The position numbers and the translations under genes are program-made. A model generated the notes under the pieces. It was not told the DNA's origin. It saw only the letters and a program-made list of their open reading frames with translations, and did no database searches. Below, in pieces: positions 1-4,916 of a stretch of 5,712 nucleotides of DNA (its first letter is position 1; the number at the start of each line of letters is the position of its first letter). The stretch comes from JAFGJQ01 sp964586145 (GTDB lineage Bacteria; Planctomycetota; Phycisphaerae; UBA1845): contig CAZPHH010000148.1 of assembly GCA_964586145.1 (NCBI GenBank), positions 1 to 5,712 of the forward strand, given 5' to 3'.

Positions 1-19
1 GGGACCGGCTTTCTCGCCA

Positions 20-35
20 TCCCGGCGCGCCGGGA
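20..35. repeat. Perfect 16-bp GC palindrome
   Basis: TCCCGGCGCGCCGGGA reads the same on both strands. It could form a short hairpin with a GCGC centre or be a protein or methylation site. It lies about 210 bp beyond the stop of the trans-sulfuration gene. Function unknown; in GC-rich DNA a chance origin is possible. Confidence 0.5.
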
Positions 36-42
36 CCTGCGG

Positions 43-78
43 AGACCAGCCGGTCTTGCCCTCATCTGTGAGACCGGC
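43..78. repeat. Overlapping inverted repeats that could form alternative hairpins
   Basis: AGACC (43-47) can pair with GGTCT (52-56) around a 4-nt loop. The same GGTCT belongs to GCCGGTCT (49-56), which can pair instead with AGACCGGC (71-78) as an 8-bp stem. The two hairpins exclude each other, as in attenuators. There is no recognised gene next to them and no U-tract, so a regulatory role is only a possibility. Confidence 0.35.
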
Positions 79-247
79 CTCGCCCGCCCGCATTTTCAAA
101 GGACAAACTCGAACAATAAAAGGTATCGCCCATTAGCCCGCCGCTCGTCAAGTCGAAGAAGCTCCCGTAGGCGATTCTTTCTTCTTCGGACGAACGCCGG
201 ACTTCACAGACTTCCGCCGGCACAGCGGGCGATGGCCGGGGTGCGGG

Positions 248-1678
248 TCATTTCTCCTTCGCCGCCCTGTGGAGGGCCTGGTCCACGTCGGCGATGATGT
301 CGTCCGGGTGCTCGCCGCCCACGCACAGGCGGACCAGGTTGCCCGGAATGCCGGCCAGCCTGCGGCCCTCCTCGCCCTGCTGCTGGTGCGTCGAGATGGC
401 CGGAATCGTGGCCACGCTTTTGATCCGTCCCAGGTCCGTCGCCCGCCACACGCGCTGCAGATGATCGAAGAACCGCCGCGCCTGCTCCGGGCCGCCCTTC
501 ACGCAGAAGCTCATCAGATGCCCGTACCGGTTCACCGGCTTGCGATACAGATCGTCCTGCTCCGCGTCCACCAGCCACATGTACCGGCTGGCCAGCTCGT
601 GCAGCGGATGATTCGGCAGGCCCAGGTACTCCACGCGCTCGATTCGCGGGTGCGTCTCCAGGTGTTCGGCCACCTTCATCGTGTTGCGGCTGAGCATGTC
701 GATTTTGGAGCGCAGCGTCCGGATGTCGTTCAGCGTGAGGATCGCCTGCATGGGGTGCAGGTTCGGGCCGTAGTCACGGTTGGGCAGGTACTTCACGTAC
801 AGGCAGAAGTCCTTCTTCATGGCCTCGTTGTCGATGTTGCACGTCAGGTTCTGCTTCGCAATCACCGCCCCGCACACGCCGAACCCGCTGCTGGTCAGTG
901 TCTTGGTGGCGGACTGCACCACGATGTCCGCGCCGTGGCAGATTGGCCGCAGCAACGCAGGCGTGGCCACCGTCGTGTCGCAGATCAGCGGCAGGTTGTG
1001 GCTGTGGGCCAAGTCGGCGACGGCCGCGATGTCGAAGAACCCCTGCTGCGGATTGCTGGGCAACTCACCGTAGAGAAAGCGGGTGTTCTTGTCGATTTTG
1101 GAGGCCCACTCGTCGATGTTCGTCGGGTCCTGGATCCAGCGGCACTCGATGTCCCGTTCGGCCTGAAGCCGCACGTTGAACTGCTGGAACGTGCCGCCGT
1201 AGCACTGCGCGGTGGCCAGAAAGTTCCGCGGCTCGTGGCGGTCGTGCGTGCGATGGACCAGGAACGGCTGAACCGCGGTCATGATGGCGGCCATGCCCGA
1301 CGACGTGGAGCAGCATGACGTCTCGCCATCGAATCCGTACCCTTCCAACAGGGCAAGCGTCCACTCGTAGTAGTACGTCGACGGGTTCGCGATGCGCGAG
1401 TAGCACCACGTGGGGATCAGGTAGGCCAGCGCGGCCGCCATCTCGTCGGAATCGCGATACGCCTGCGAGGAACTCATGAACACCGGCTCGATGATGGCGC
1501 CCTGGTAGTCCTCGATGGCGTCCTGCACCGAGTACAGCCCGTGTACGGCAATCGTATCGAACTTCCACTTCTTGACCACGTCGCGGATGTACTGGCCGCG
1601 CTGGGCCAGGTACGCGTTGTTCCGATCGATGTACCGCTGCATTCCGGGAGTGATGATGACTTCGTCGCCGCCGTACAT
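248..1678 (-). CDS. PLP-dependent trans-sulfuration family enzyme (Cys/Met metabolism)
   Basis: A cytoplasmic enzyme of the Cys/Met-metabolism PLP family (cystathionine gamma-synthase, cystathionine lyases, O-acetylhomoserine sulfhydrylase, methionine gamma-lyase). In the 476-residue protein the family motifs appear in order: TIAVH (42-46), substrate and phosphate loop YSRIANPS (93-100), SSGMAAI (126-132), the aromatic PLP-stacking site CYGGT (159-163), the ESPSNP-like GELPSNP (204-210), PLP nitrogen-binding Asp234 in CDTT, Schiff-base Lys259 in SATKT, and carboxylate-binding Arg450 in VRLCVGGEHPDD. The start is the ATG at 1678, since AGGAG lies 7 nt upstream; an in-frame ATG 17 codons further up lacks this. 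The protein is longer than the usual 380-430 residues, with an N-terminal extension of about 40 residues and an insert near 370-385. The usual ESL..HP.xMTH segment reads VATIPAISTHQQQ. These motifs do not separate synthase from lyase, so no symbol is given. It is divergent from the sigma factor gene. Confidence 0.93.
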   Translation of the reverse strand: MYGGDEVIITPGMQRYIDRNNAYLAQRGQYIRDVVKKWKFDTIAVHGLYSVQDAIEDYQGAIIEPVFMSSSQAYRDSDEMAAALAYLIPTWCYSRIANPSTYYYEWTLALLEGYGFDGETSCCSTSSGMAAIMTAVQPFLVHRTHDRHEPRNFLATAQCYGGTFQQFNVRLQAERDIECRWIQDPTNIDEWASKIDKNTRFLYGELPSNPQQGFFDIAAVADLAHSHNLPLICDTTVATPALLRPICHGADIVVQSATKTLTSSGFGVCGAVIAKQNLTCNIDNEAMKKDFCLYVKYLPNRDYGPNLHPMQAILTLNDIRTLRSKIDMLSRNTMKVAEHLETHPRIERVEYLGLPNHPLHELASRYMWLVDAEQDDLYRKPVNRYGHLMSFCVKGGPEQARRFFDHLQRVWRATDLGRIKSVATIPAISTHQQQGEEGRRLAGIPGNLVRLCVGGEHPDDIIADVDQALHRAAKEK

Positions 1679-1685
1679 GAGGGAT

Positions 1686-1690
1686 CTCCT
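1686..1690 (-). promoter_or_regulatory. Shine-Dalgarno of the trans-sulfuration gene
   Basis: On the minus strand AGGAG is followed by 7 nt and then ATG. This decides the start at 1678 over the in-frame ATG at 1729. Confidence 0.75.
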
Positions 1691-1724
1691 GTAGATGGGC
1701 CGCTGCATAGCCAGCCGACCCGCC

Positions 1725-1753
1725 AGCATATCCGATGGGCGTCCCGCTTTCCA
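1725..1753 (-). promoter_or_regulatory. Candidate sigma-70 promoter for the trans-sulfuration gene
   Basis: On the minus strand TGGAAA (1753-1748) and TATGCT (1730-1725) are separated by exactly 17 bp. Each matches 4 of 6 consensus bases. Transcription would start near 1718, leaving a leader of about 40 nt, too short for a typical riboswitch. The call rests only on sequence match and position. Confidence 0.3.
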
Positions 1754-1840
1754 CGCGCCAACAACTTTCGTTTTGACAATGGGTTACGATGTGCGGTCGC
1801 CCGCAGGAGGACGCGGCGCCGGTTTTCTTGCGCGCCTCGC

Positions 1841-1869
1841 TTGCCTCCCGCATATGTTTGGTATATGTT
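1841..1869 (+). promoter_or_regulatory. Candidate sigma-70 promoter for the sigma factor gene
   Basis: TTGCCT (1841-1846) and TATGTT (1864-1869) are 17 bp apart and each matches 4 of 6 consensus bases. They lie in the most AT-rich part of the divergent region. The heptamer ATATGTT occurs twice at an 11-bp interval (1852-1858 and 1863-1869), so a different -10 or a protein site in this patch is also possible. The leader would be about 65 nt. Confidence 0.4.
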
Positions 1870-1940
1870 AGGGTATGGCCCGGCCGGCTCGCGGTGGGGT
1901 CGGGGGGCAAAAAAATCACTTCTTTCAGGGGGGACCAGAC

Positions 1941-2897
1941 ATGGGGACAACCGTTCAGAAGCCGGCCCTGACGGAAAGCCAGCGACAACTGGTGGACGAG
2001 TATCGCTGGCTGGTGGAAATGCACGTGAAGACGCGCGTGCTCAATCGGCCTCGATCCCGGAGCGGGCCGCAGAAGGACGACCTGATTCAGGAAGGCTGCC
2101 TGGGCCTCATCGAGGCGGTCCAGCGATTCAGGCCCGAACGGGGCATTCCGTTCGTCGCCTTTGCCCTGCCGCGCATCCAAACCGCGGTCAACCGGATACG
2201 CCTGTCTCACGGCCTGCCGATGCACGTGCCGCACGGCGTGGTGCGGGCGGTGCGGCGGGGAGAGTGCGGCCGGGTCATCCCCGGGGCGAGAGCACTCGTG
2301 GAGGAGCCGCCGGCATCGCCCTCTGCCGGCGATTCGGTGGTTCCACAACCAAAGCGGGAGACCGTAGGCGACCGGCTGCGGGCCAAGTACGAACGCGCGG
2401 TGTGGGCGGCGGTGGAGGCGGAGGCGCAGGAACGCGGCCGCCGGTCGGACCGCCGTGACGTGCTGGAGCGGCTGGCCGTCCACAGGCTGCTCGTGCCGGC
2501 GGAGGAGCACCGTCGTTCGCTTCGCAAGATCGCCCGCGAGACGAATTCGTCCGGCGCCCGCATCCTGCAGTACGAACAACGGCTGCGGGAGCGAATCGCG
2601 GATGTGCTTGGCCACGACCCGCAGGTCCAGCGGCTGCGCGAGGTGGCGCGGGGCAGCGAAGAAGGCATGGACACGCCGATCGACGACGCCCTGCACCTGG
2701 CCCTGGCGGAACTGGCCGAGCAGCGATTCGTGGCCGTCTTCGATTGCGGCTCCCCCGAAACCCGCCGCCGGATGGTCACCCGCCTGCTGGAAGCCAGCGG
2801 GCGCCGCGCCAGGGACCTGGTCCGCACGCTTTTCGCCGCCCTGCCCCGCGATCAGCAAGACCTGCTCTGGGTGGAATCCCGGGCGATGGCGGGATGA
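1941..2897 (+). CDS. Sigma-70 family RNA polymerase sigma factor, atypical
   Basis: A predicted RNA polymerase specificity subunit of 318 residues. Region 2 is clear at about 17-86: DDLIQEGCLGLIEAVQRF (46-63) is the core-binding motif, followed by RPERGIPFVAFALPRIQTAV (64-83). The last part resembles the 'YAxPRIRGAI' of FliA/WhiG-type group 3 factors and lacks the Tyr/Trp-Trp melting residues of primary sigmas. LPMHVPHGVVRAV (92-104) matches region 3.0. The stretch 105-170 looks disordered. SLRKIARETNSSGARILQYE (193-212) matches the region 4.2 helix-turn-helix, but region 4.1 before it is short. About 95 further residues (224-318) match nothing I know. The start is the ATG at 1941 behind AGGGGGGA (1927-1934); an upstream in-frame ATG at 1875 would add 22 residues with no family similarity. 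No anti-sigma gene is adjacent. It is divergent from the trans-sulfuration gene and ends in TGA at 2895-2897. Confidence 0.85.
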   Translation: MGTTVQKPALTESQRQLVDEYRWLVEMHVKTRVLNRPRSRSGPQKDDLIQEGCLGLIEAVQRFRPERGIPFVAFALPRIQTAVNRIRLSHGLPMHVPHGVVRAVRRGECGRVIPGARALVEEPPASPSAGDSVVPQPKRETVGDRLRAKYERAVWAAVEAEAQERGRRSDRRDVLERLAVHRLLVPAEEHRRSLRKIARETNSSGARILQYEQRLRERIADVLGHDPQVQRLREVARGSEEGMDTPIDDALHLALAELAEQRFVAVFDCGSPETRRRMVTRLLEASGRRARDLVRTLFAALPRDQQDLLWVESRAMAG

Positions 2898-2902
2898 GGG
2901 GG

Positions 2903-2944
2903 AATGACGAATGTCAAATGGCAAATGGCGAATGGCAGATGGAC
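2903..2944 (+). repeat. Degenerate tandem heptamer array (six units)
   Basis: Six consecutive 7-bp units can be read: AATGACG, AATGTCA, AATGGCA, AATGGCG, AATGGCA, GATGGAC. The core is (A/G)ATGNCN. The array starts 6 bp after the sigma factor stop and lies wholly between converging genes, so it is non-coding. It may be a microsatellite-like element or the remnant of a longer intergenic repeat family. The period is plain in the sequence; its function is unknown. Confidence 0.75.
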
Positions 2945-2999
2945 CGCGAGAAGGGGCTCGCCGGGCCGTGCGCGGAGCGAACGGCGGGTATGATGGCCT

Positions 3000-3018
3000 G
3001 CGTGGCAGCGCGCCACGC
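3000..3018. terminator. GC hairpin between convergent genes, possible terminator
   Basis: GCGTGGC (3000-3006) and GCCACGC (3012-3018) form a perfect 7-bp stem with a 5-nt loop. It lies between the stop of the sigma gene (2897) and the stop of ruvX (3027), where a shared bidirectional terminator would be expected. There is no T-tract on either side, so it is not a classical intrinsic terminator. Confidence 0.3.
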
Positions 3019-3026
3019 GAATCGCG

Positions 3027-3458
3027 TCAACCGCCCGATTGGGCGTCGAGGAAGGATTGCAGGATGACCTGGGCGGCCAGGGCGTCGCGGCGGGCTTTCT
3101 TCTTCTTGTGCGTCAAACTGGAGCGGGCCATCAGCGAATCGGCGGCGTCGGAGGAGAGCCGCTCGTCCCAGTAGTGGACCGGCTGGCGCGTGTGCGCGGC
3201 GAGCCGCTCGCCGAACGTGCGGACGAGCCGGGCCTGCGGTCCCTCGGTGCCGTCCATGTTCAGCGGCAGGCCCACGACCCAGCCCTTCACGTCGTAGTCC
3301 GTGACAGCGTCTGTCACTCGGCGCACGACCTCATCCGGCGGTCCGGCCGCATCCACCGCGGCCAGCGGCGAGGCGATCGTCCCTTCCGCGTTGCTGATCG
3401 CCAGGCCGATGCGCTTCGTGCCGTAGTCTACGCCGCAGAATGATCGGTGGCTGCTCAT
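3027..3458 (-). CDS. ruvX: Putative pre-16S rRNA nuclease / Holliday junction resolvase-like RuvX (YqgF)
   Basis: An RNase H-fold nuclease of the YqgF family, linked in other bacteria to 16S rRNA 5'-end maturation and proposed as a Holliday junction resolvase. The 143-residue length is normal. Motifs in order: GVDYGTKRIGLAIS (9-22) with catalytic Asp11, VVGLPLNMDG (61-70), the WDERLSS motif (97-103) with Glu99, KKKKARRD (118-125) ending in Asp125, and AAQVILQSFLD (128-138). All three expected acidic residues are present. The start is the ATG at 3458 because family similarity begins right after it; the frame stays open another 43 codons upstream without similarity. The Shine-Dalgarno is weak (GAGA about 14 nt upstream). 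The PilZ gene lies 144 bp upstream on the same strand, so co-transcription is possible but not shown. Confidence 0.93.
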   Translation of the reverse strand: MSSHRSFCGVDYGTKRIGLAISNAEGTIASPLAAVDAAGPPDEVVRRVTDAVTDYDVKGWVVGLPLNMDGTEGPQARLVRTFGERLAAHTRQPVHYWDERLSSDAADSLMARSSLTHKKKKARRDALAAQVILQSFLDAQSGG

Positions 3459-3602
3459 GCGTGTGTTTGGGATCTCGGCCGGGCGCTTTGCACGCCAAAC
3501 GAATCGGCGCGCGGCACGGATCAGACGGGAGCGTATCGCGGGAGTCGGCGAGCGCCAAGCCACGCCGCAAGTCCGTCCGCGCCGCAAGACGTGAGAAGCC
3601 GA

Positions 3603-3902
3603 TCAGGCCGGCCGGGCGCACGCCACCAGATCCAGCGATCCTCCATACGGCTCCACGCGACAAACGCGCAGCGTTTCACATGCGGCGGGGTGCCTGCGGG
3701 GATGGACCCGGCTCAGGAAGAGGGTCTGGCCGGCGAGCACCGGGATCCCGGCCGCGGTCACAAACGCCAGACCGCCGGTTGAGCGGTCCGTGGTCCAGGC
3801 GGCTCGGAAATTCTCCTGGCCTTCGCCGAGCCACCAGACGCGTCCTGCGTGCGGGGTGCGGCAGGAGGCGCGTCGGTCGGGCTGGTGGTGGCCGTGGTTC
3901 AT
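3603..3902 (-). CDS. Small stand-alone PilZ domain protein
   Basis: A predicted cytoplasmic cyclic-di-GMP receptor of about 99 residues consisting of little more than one PilZ domain. RASCR (11-15) fits the RxxxR ligand-binding motif and DRSTGG (39-44) fits DxSxxG, 24 residues apart as in the family. The pattern 'FRAAWTTDRSTGGLAFVTA', then 'VLAGQTLFLS', then 'LRVCRVEPYGGSLDLVACA' matches the strand order of the PilZ barrel. The start is uncertain: ATG 3902 gives the most compact protein but has no clear Shine-Dalgarno; other in-frame starts (ATG 3986, GTG 4016) add a proline- and arginine-rich segment without similarity. No cyclase, phosphodiesterase or motility gene is nearby, so the partner is unknown. 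The gene is upstream of ruvX on the same strand. Confidence 0.65.
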   Translation of the reverse strand: MNHGHHQPDRRASCRTPHAGRVWWLGEGQENFRAAWTTDRSTGGLAFVTAAGIPVLAGQTLFLSRVHPRRHPAACETLRVCRVEPYGGSLDLVACARPA

Positions 3903-3935
3903 GCAGGGTCTCGGCGTTCGTCCCGGTCCCGACGG

Positions 3936-3960
3936 CGGGGGGTGCCGGCGGCACGCCCCG
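3936..3960. repeat. Strong GC hairpin upstream of the PilZ gene
   Basis: CGGGG (3936-3940) pairs with CCCCG (3956-3960), and GTGCC (3942-3946) pairs with GGCAC (3950-3954). One G-G mismatch (3941/3955) separates the two stems and the loop is 3 nt. It lies 34 bp upstream of the chosen PilZ start, within its likely 5' leader, where it could affect expression. Role not shown. Confidence 0.45.
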
Positions 3961-4134
3961 ACGGACGGTCCGGATTCGACCGTCATCCGGTGTTGTCGAC
4001 CAGTGGTGGGCCTCACTTTGGAACAGAGTGTCGCAACTCGTTATCGGACTTGAACATCCGCCTGCTGCCGGTCGGGGAGTCACGCCGCTGGAGACTGGCC
4101 CGCAGGCCGGAACCGCAGGCGGTGGCCGGGGATG

Positions 4135-4149
4135 TGAAACGCAGTTTCA
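4135..4149. promoter_or_regulatory. Inverted repeat, possible operator
   Basis: TGAAACGCAGTTTCA has 6-bp arms around a 3-bp centre. It stands out by being AT-richer than its surroundings and lies 35 bp upstream of the candidate -35 of the promoter at 4184-4213. Position and symmetry suit a dimeric regulator. No regulator can be named. Confidence 0.35.
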
Positions 4150-4183
4150 GTGGTGCTTACAGGTTATTGGGCCAGTTCAGTTA

Positions 4184-4213
4184 TTGCGTCCCGACGTGCA
4201 TAGCGACTATACT
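4184..4213 (+). promoter_or_regulatory. Candidate sigma-70 promoter for the secreted protein transcript
   Basis: TATACT (4208-4213) matches the -10 consensus in 5 of 6 bases. TTGCGT (4184-4189) lies 18 bp upstream with the important TTG. GTTATTG is repeated at 4163-4169 and 4180-4186, just upstream of and over the -35, as activator sites can be. The surrounding 4130-4215 is AT-richer than its flanks. The transcript would begin near 4220, at the foot of an 8-bp hairpin. Confidence 0.4.
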
Positions 4214-4221
4214 GGGGTTCG

Positions 4222-4253
4222 CCGGACGCACGGTGCATGTGTTTGGCGTCCGG
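4222..4253 (+). repeat. 8-bp stem-loop at the predicted transcript 5' end
   Basis: CCGGACGC (4222-4229) and GCGTCCGG (4246-4253) are perfectly complementary around a 16-nt loop. The stem begins about 9 bp after the -10 box, so it would fold at the very 5' end of the RNA, where such stems can slow decay. Confidence 0.5.
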
Positions 4254-4323
4254 ACCAGGGATTCGCCCAATACGGATGCAGAGTCGCTTGTGCGTGCAGC
4301 ACCACCGGCGGCGAGGCGGAATG

Positions 4324-4348
4324 CGGAGGCGGCGGGTTGCCGCCTTCG
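4324..4348 (+). repeat. 10-bp GC stem-loop in the leader
   Basis: Bases 4324-4333 pair with 4339-4348 (one G-U pair) around the loop GGGTT. The core is GGCGGC with GCCGCC. There is no U-tract after it, so it is not an obvious terminator; it fits a structured leader or RNA element. Confidence 0.45.
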
Positions 4349-4533
4349 GCGTGCCGGCGCTGCGGAGGGCGGTTCTCGTCGTTGGTTCGCAGAGTTTCCG
4401 CGAAGGAACGCGTCAGAGTCGCGTTTCGGTGCGGGATCCATTCGCGCTGGGACCTTGGGGGTGACGGGTACTACGCCTTCGGCGAAAGACGGTGTCGTTC
4501 TTTCTCCAGGCGTCCCTTCACCGGAGGGAACAG

Positions 4534-4623
4534 ATGAGAGAAGCACGCCGGTCGCGTGCCGGCTTCCGTACGTCGGAGGCGCGGCGCGGTCGGGTGCATC
4601 TGTTTCTTCGACGGGGAAAGTAG
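4534..4623 (+). CDS. Possible 29-residue arginine-rich small ORF in the leader
   Basis: The ATG at 4534 has GGAGGG (4523-4528) 5 nt upstream, one of the better Shine-Dalgarno sequences in the window. The frame has 29 codons and ends in TAG. The peptide starts MREARRSRAG, ends RRGK, and has ten Arg and one Lys; it has no hydrophobic segment or known motif. The ribosome site can pair with upstream sequence (TCCCT 4513-4517 with AGGGA 4525-4529, or CTCC 4504-4507 with GGAG 4523-4526), so access to it could be controlled. It may be a leader peptide, a small basic protein, or chance. Only the initiation context supports it. Confidence 0.25.
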   Translation: MREARRSRAGFRTSEARRGRVHLFLRRGK

Positions 4624-4902
4624 CGGATGGCGTCACGGACGGGGAACTCGTCTCGCGGAAACCTCCGACCTTTCTGTACTCGCCGGCCGATGTCGATCGG
4701 GGCATCGCGGCCGGGCAGCCCCCGAACCAACGTCATTTCGGCTGAAGACCCGCGTTGTCTCCCGTCCCCGCACCCGTTCGCCCGATGCGGCGCCGGATGC
4801 CGGCGGTCGGTGTTCTTCTGCGTTGAACGGTATCGGTCCTGGCGGCCGCGGACGATCGGTCTGCGGCGGTCGGGGCCGGTTTTCATTCCTGACGGACTTT
4901 GG

Positions 4903-4909
4903 AGGAGGT
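4903..4909 (+). promoter_or_regulatory. Consensus Shine-Dalgarno of the secreted protein gene
   Basis: AGGAGGT is fully complementary to the anti-Shine-Dalgarno end of 16S rRNA and is separated from the ATG at 4917 by 7 nt. It fixes this start; the GTG directly before the ATG is a less likely alternative. Confidence 0.85.
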
Positions 4910-4916
4910 GCCAGTG

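Larger units (their letters stand above)
1..247. other. Left-edge region without a recognisable gene
   Basis: No reading frame here shows a recognisable motif or a good ribosome binding site. One plus frame stays open from base 1 to about 296, but its translation is arginine-rich, runs over the end of the trans-sulfuration gene and looks like nothing known. The stretch lies downstream of that minus-strand gene, so it is likely 3' untranslated or intergenic DNA. It contains a perfect 16-bp palindrome (20-35), overlapping hairpins at 43-78, and an 8-bp stem (154-161 with 181-188) around a 19-nt loop. None of these is followed by a convincing T-tract in the minus direction. An AT-richer patch lies near 91-125. 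Confidence 0.5.
3903..4916. other. About 1-kb region without a conserved gene, rich in inverted repeats
   Basis: Several long frames are open on both strands here, but their translations are rich in Arg, Gly, Pro and Ser, overlap one another and show no family motif, as expected of open GC-rich non-coding DNA. The left part should hold the promoter of the minus-strand PilZ gene. The right part, from a promoter at 4184-4213 onward, would be a leader of about 700 nt for the secreted protein gene. Stable stems include 3936-3960, 3970-3990, 4135-4149, 4222-4253, 4324-4348 and 4484-4504. The 11-mer CGCCTTCGGCG occurs twice (4341-4351 and 4474-4484). I see no match to RNase P RNA, tmRNA, SRP RNA or a cyclic-di-GMP riboswitch. 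Confidence 0.5.

Noticed and set aside
269..1318. 349-codon plus-strand open frame
   Set aside because: It is the antisense shadow of the trans-sulfuration gene, whose catalytic motifs are clear on the other strand.
1773..1778. Perfect TTGACA (-35 consensus) on the plus strand between the divergent genes
   Set aside because: No acceptable -10 lies 16-18 bp downstream (the sequence there is GC-rich, near 1795-1801); TACGAT at 1785-1790 is far too close.
1065..2924. 619-codon open frame on the minus strand across the sigma gene and the start of the trans-sulfuration gene
   Set aside because: It runs antisense to the sigma factor and in another frame of the enzyme, is rich in Arg and His, and has no motifs. 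Long antisense frames are common in GC-rich coding DNA.
4451..4504. Resemblance of GGGGGTGACGGGTACTACGC and the hairpins after it to a tmRNA or riboswitch
   Set aside because: The tmRNA 5' end signature, its tag frame and a CCA-type 3' end are absent, and I see no conserved riboswitch core.
4181..4705. 174-codon minus-strand frame rich in Pro, Ser, Ala and Arg
   Set aside because: Low-complexity translation with no recognised domain, overlapping the candidate promoter and hairpins.
3849..4745. 298-codon plus-strand open frame through the leader region
   Set aside because: It starts antisense to the PilZ gene, has no Shine-Dalgarno or family motif, and its composition is that of open GC-rich non-coding DNA. 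The SYCVPTC segment looked interesting but has no supporting context.
4857..4883. Possible intrinsic terminator (CGGTC with GGCCG, then TTTT) just before the secreted protein gene
   Set aside because: The stem is only 5 bp with a G-U pair and a long loop, and the T-run is four bases, so it is too weak to call.
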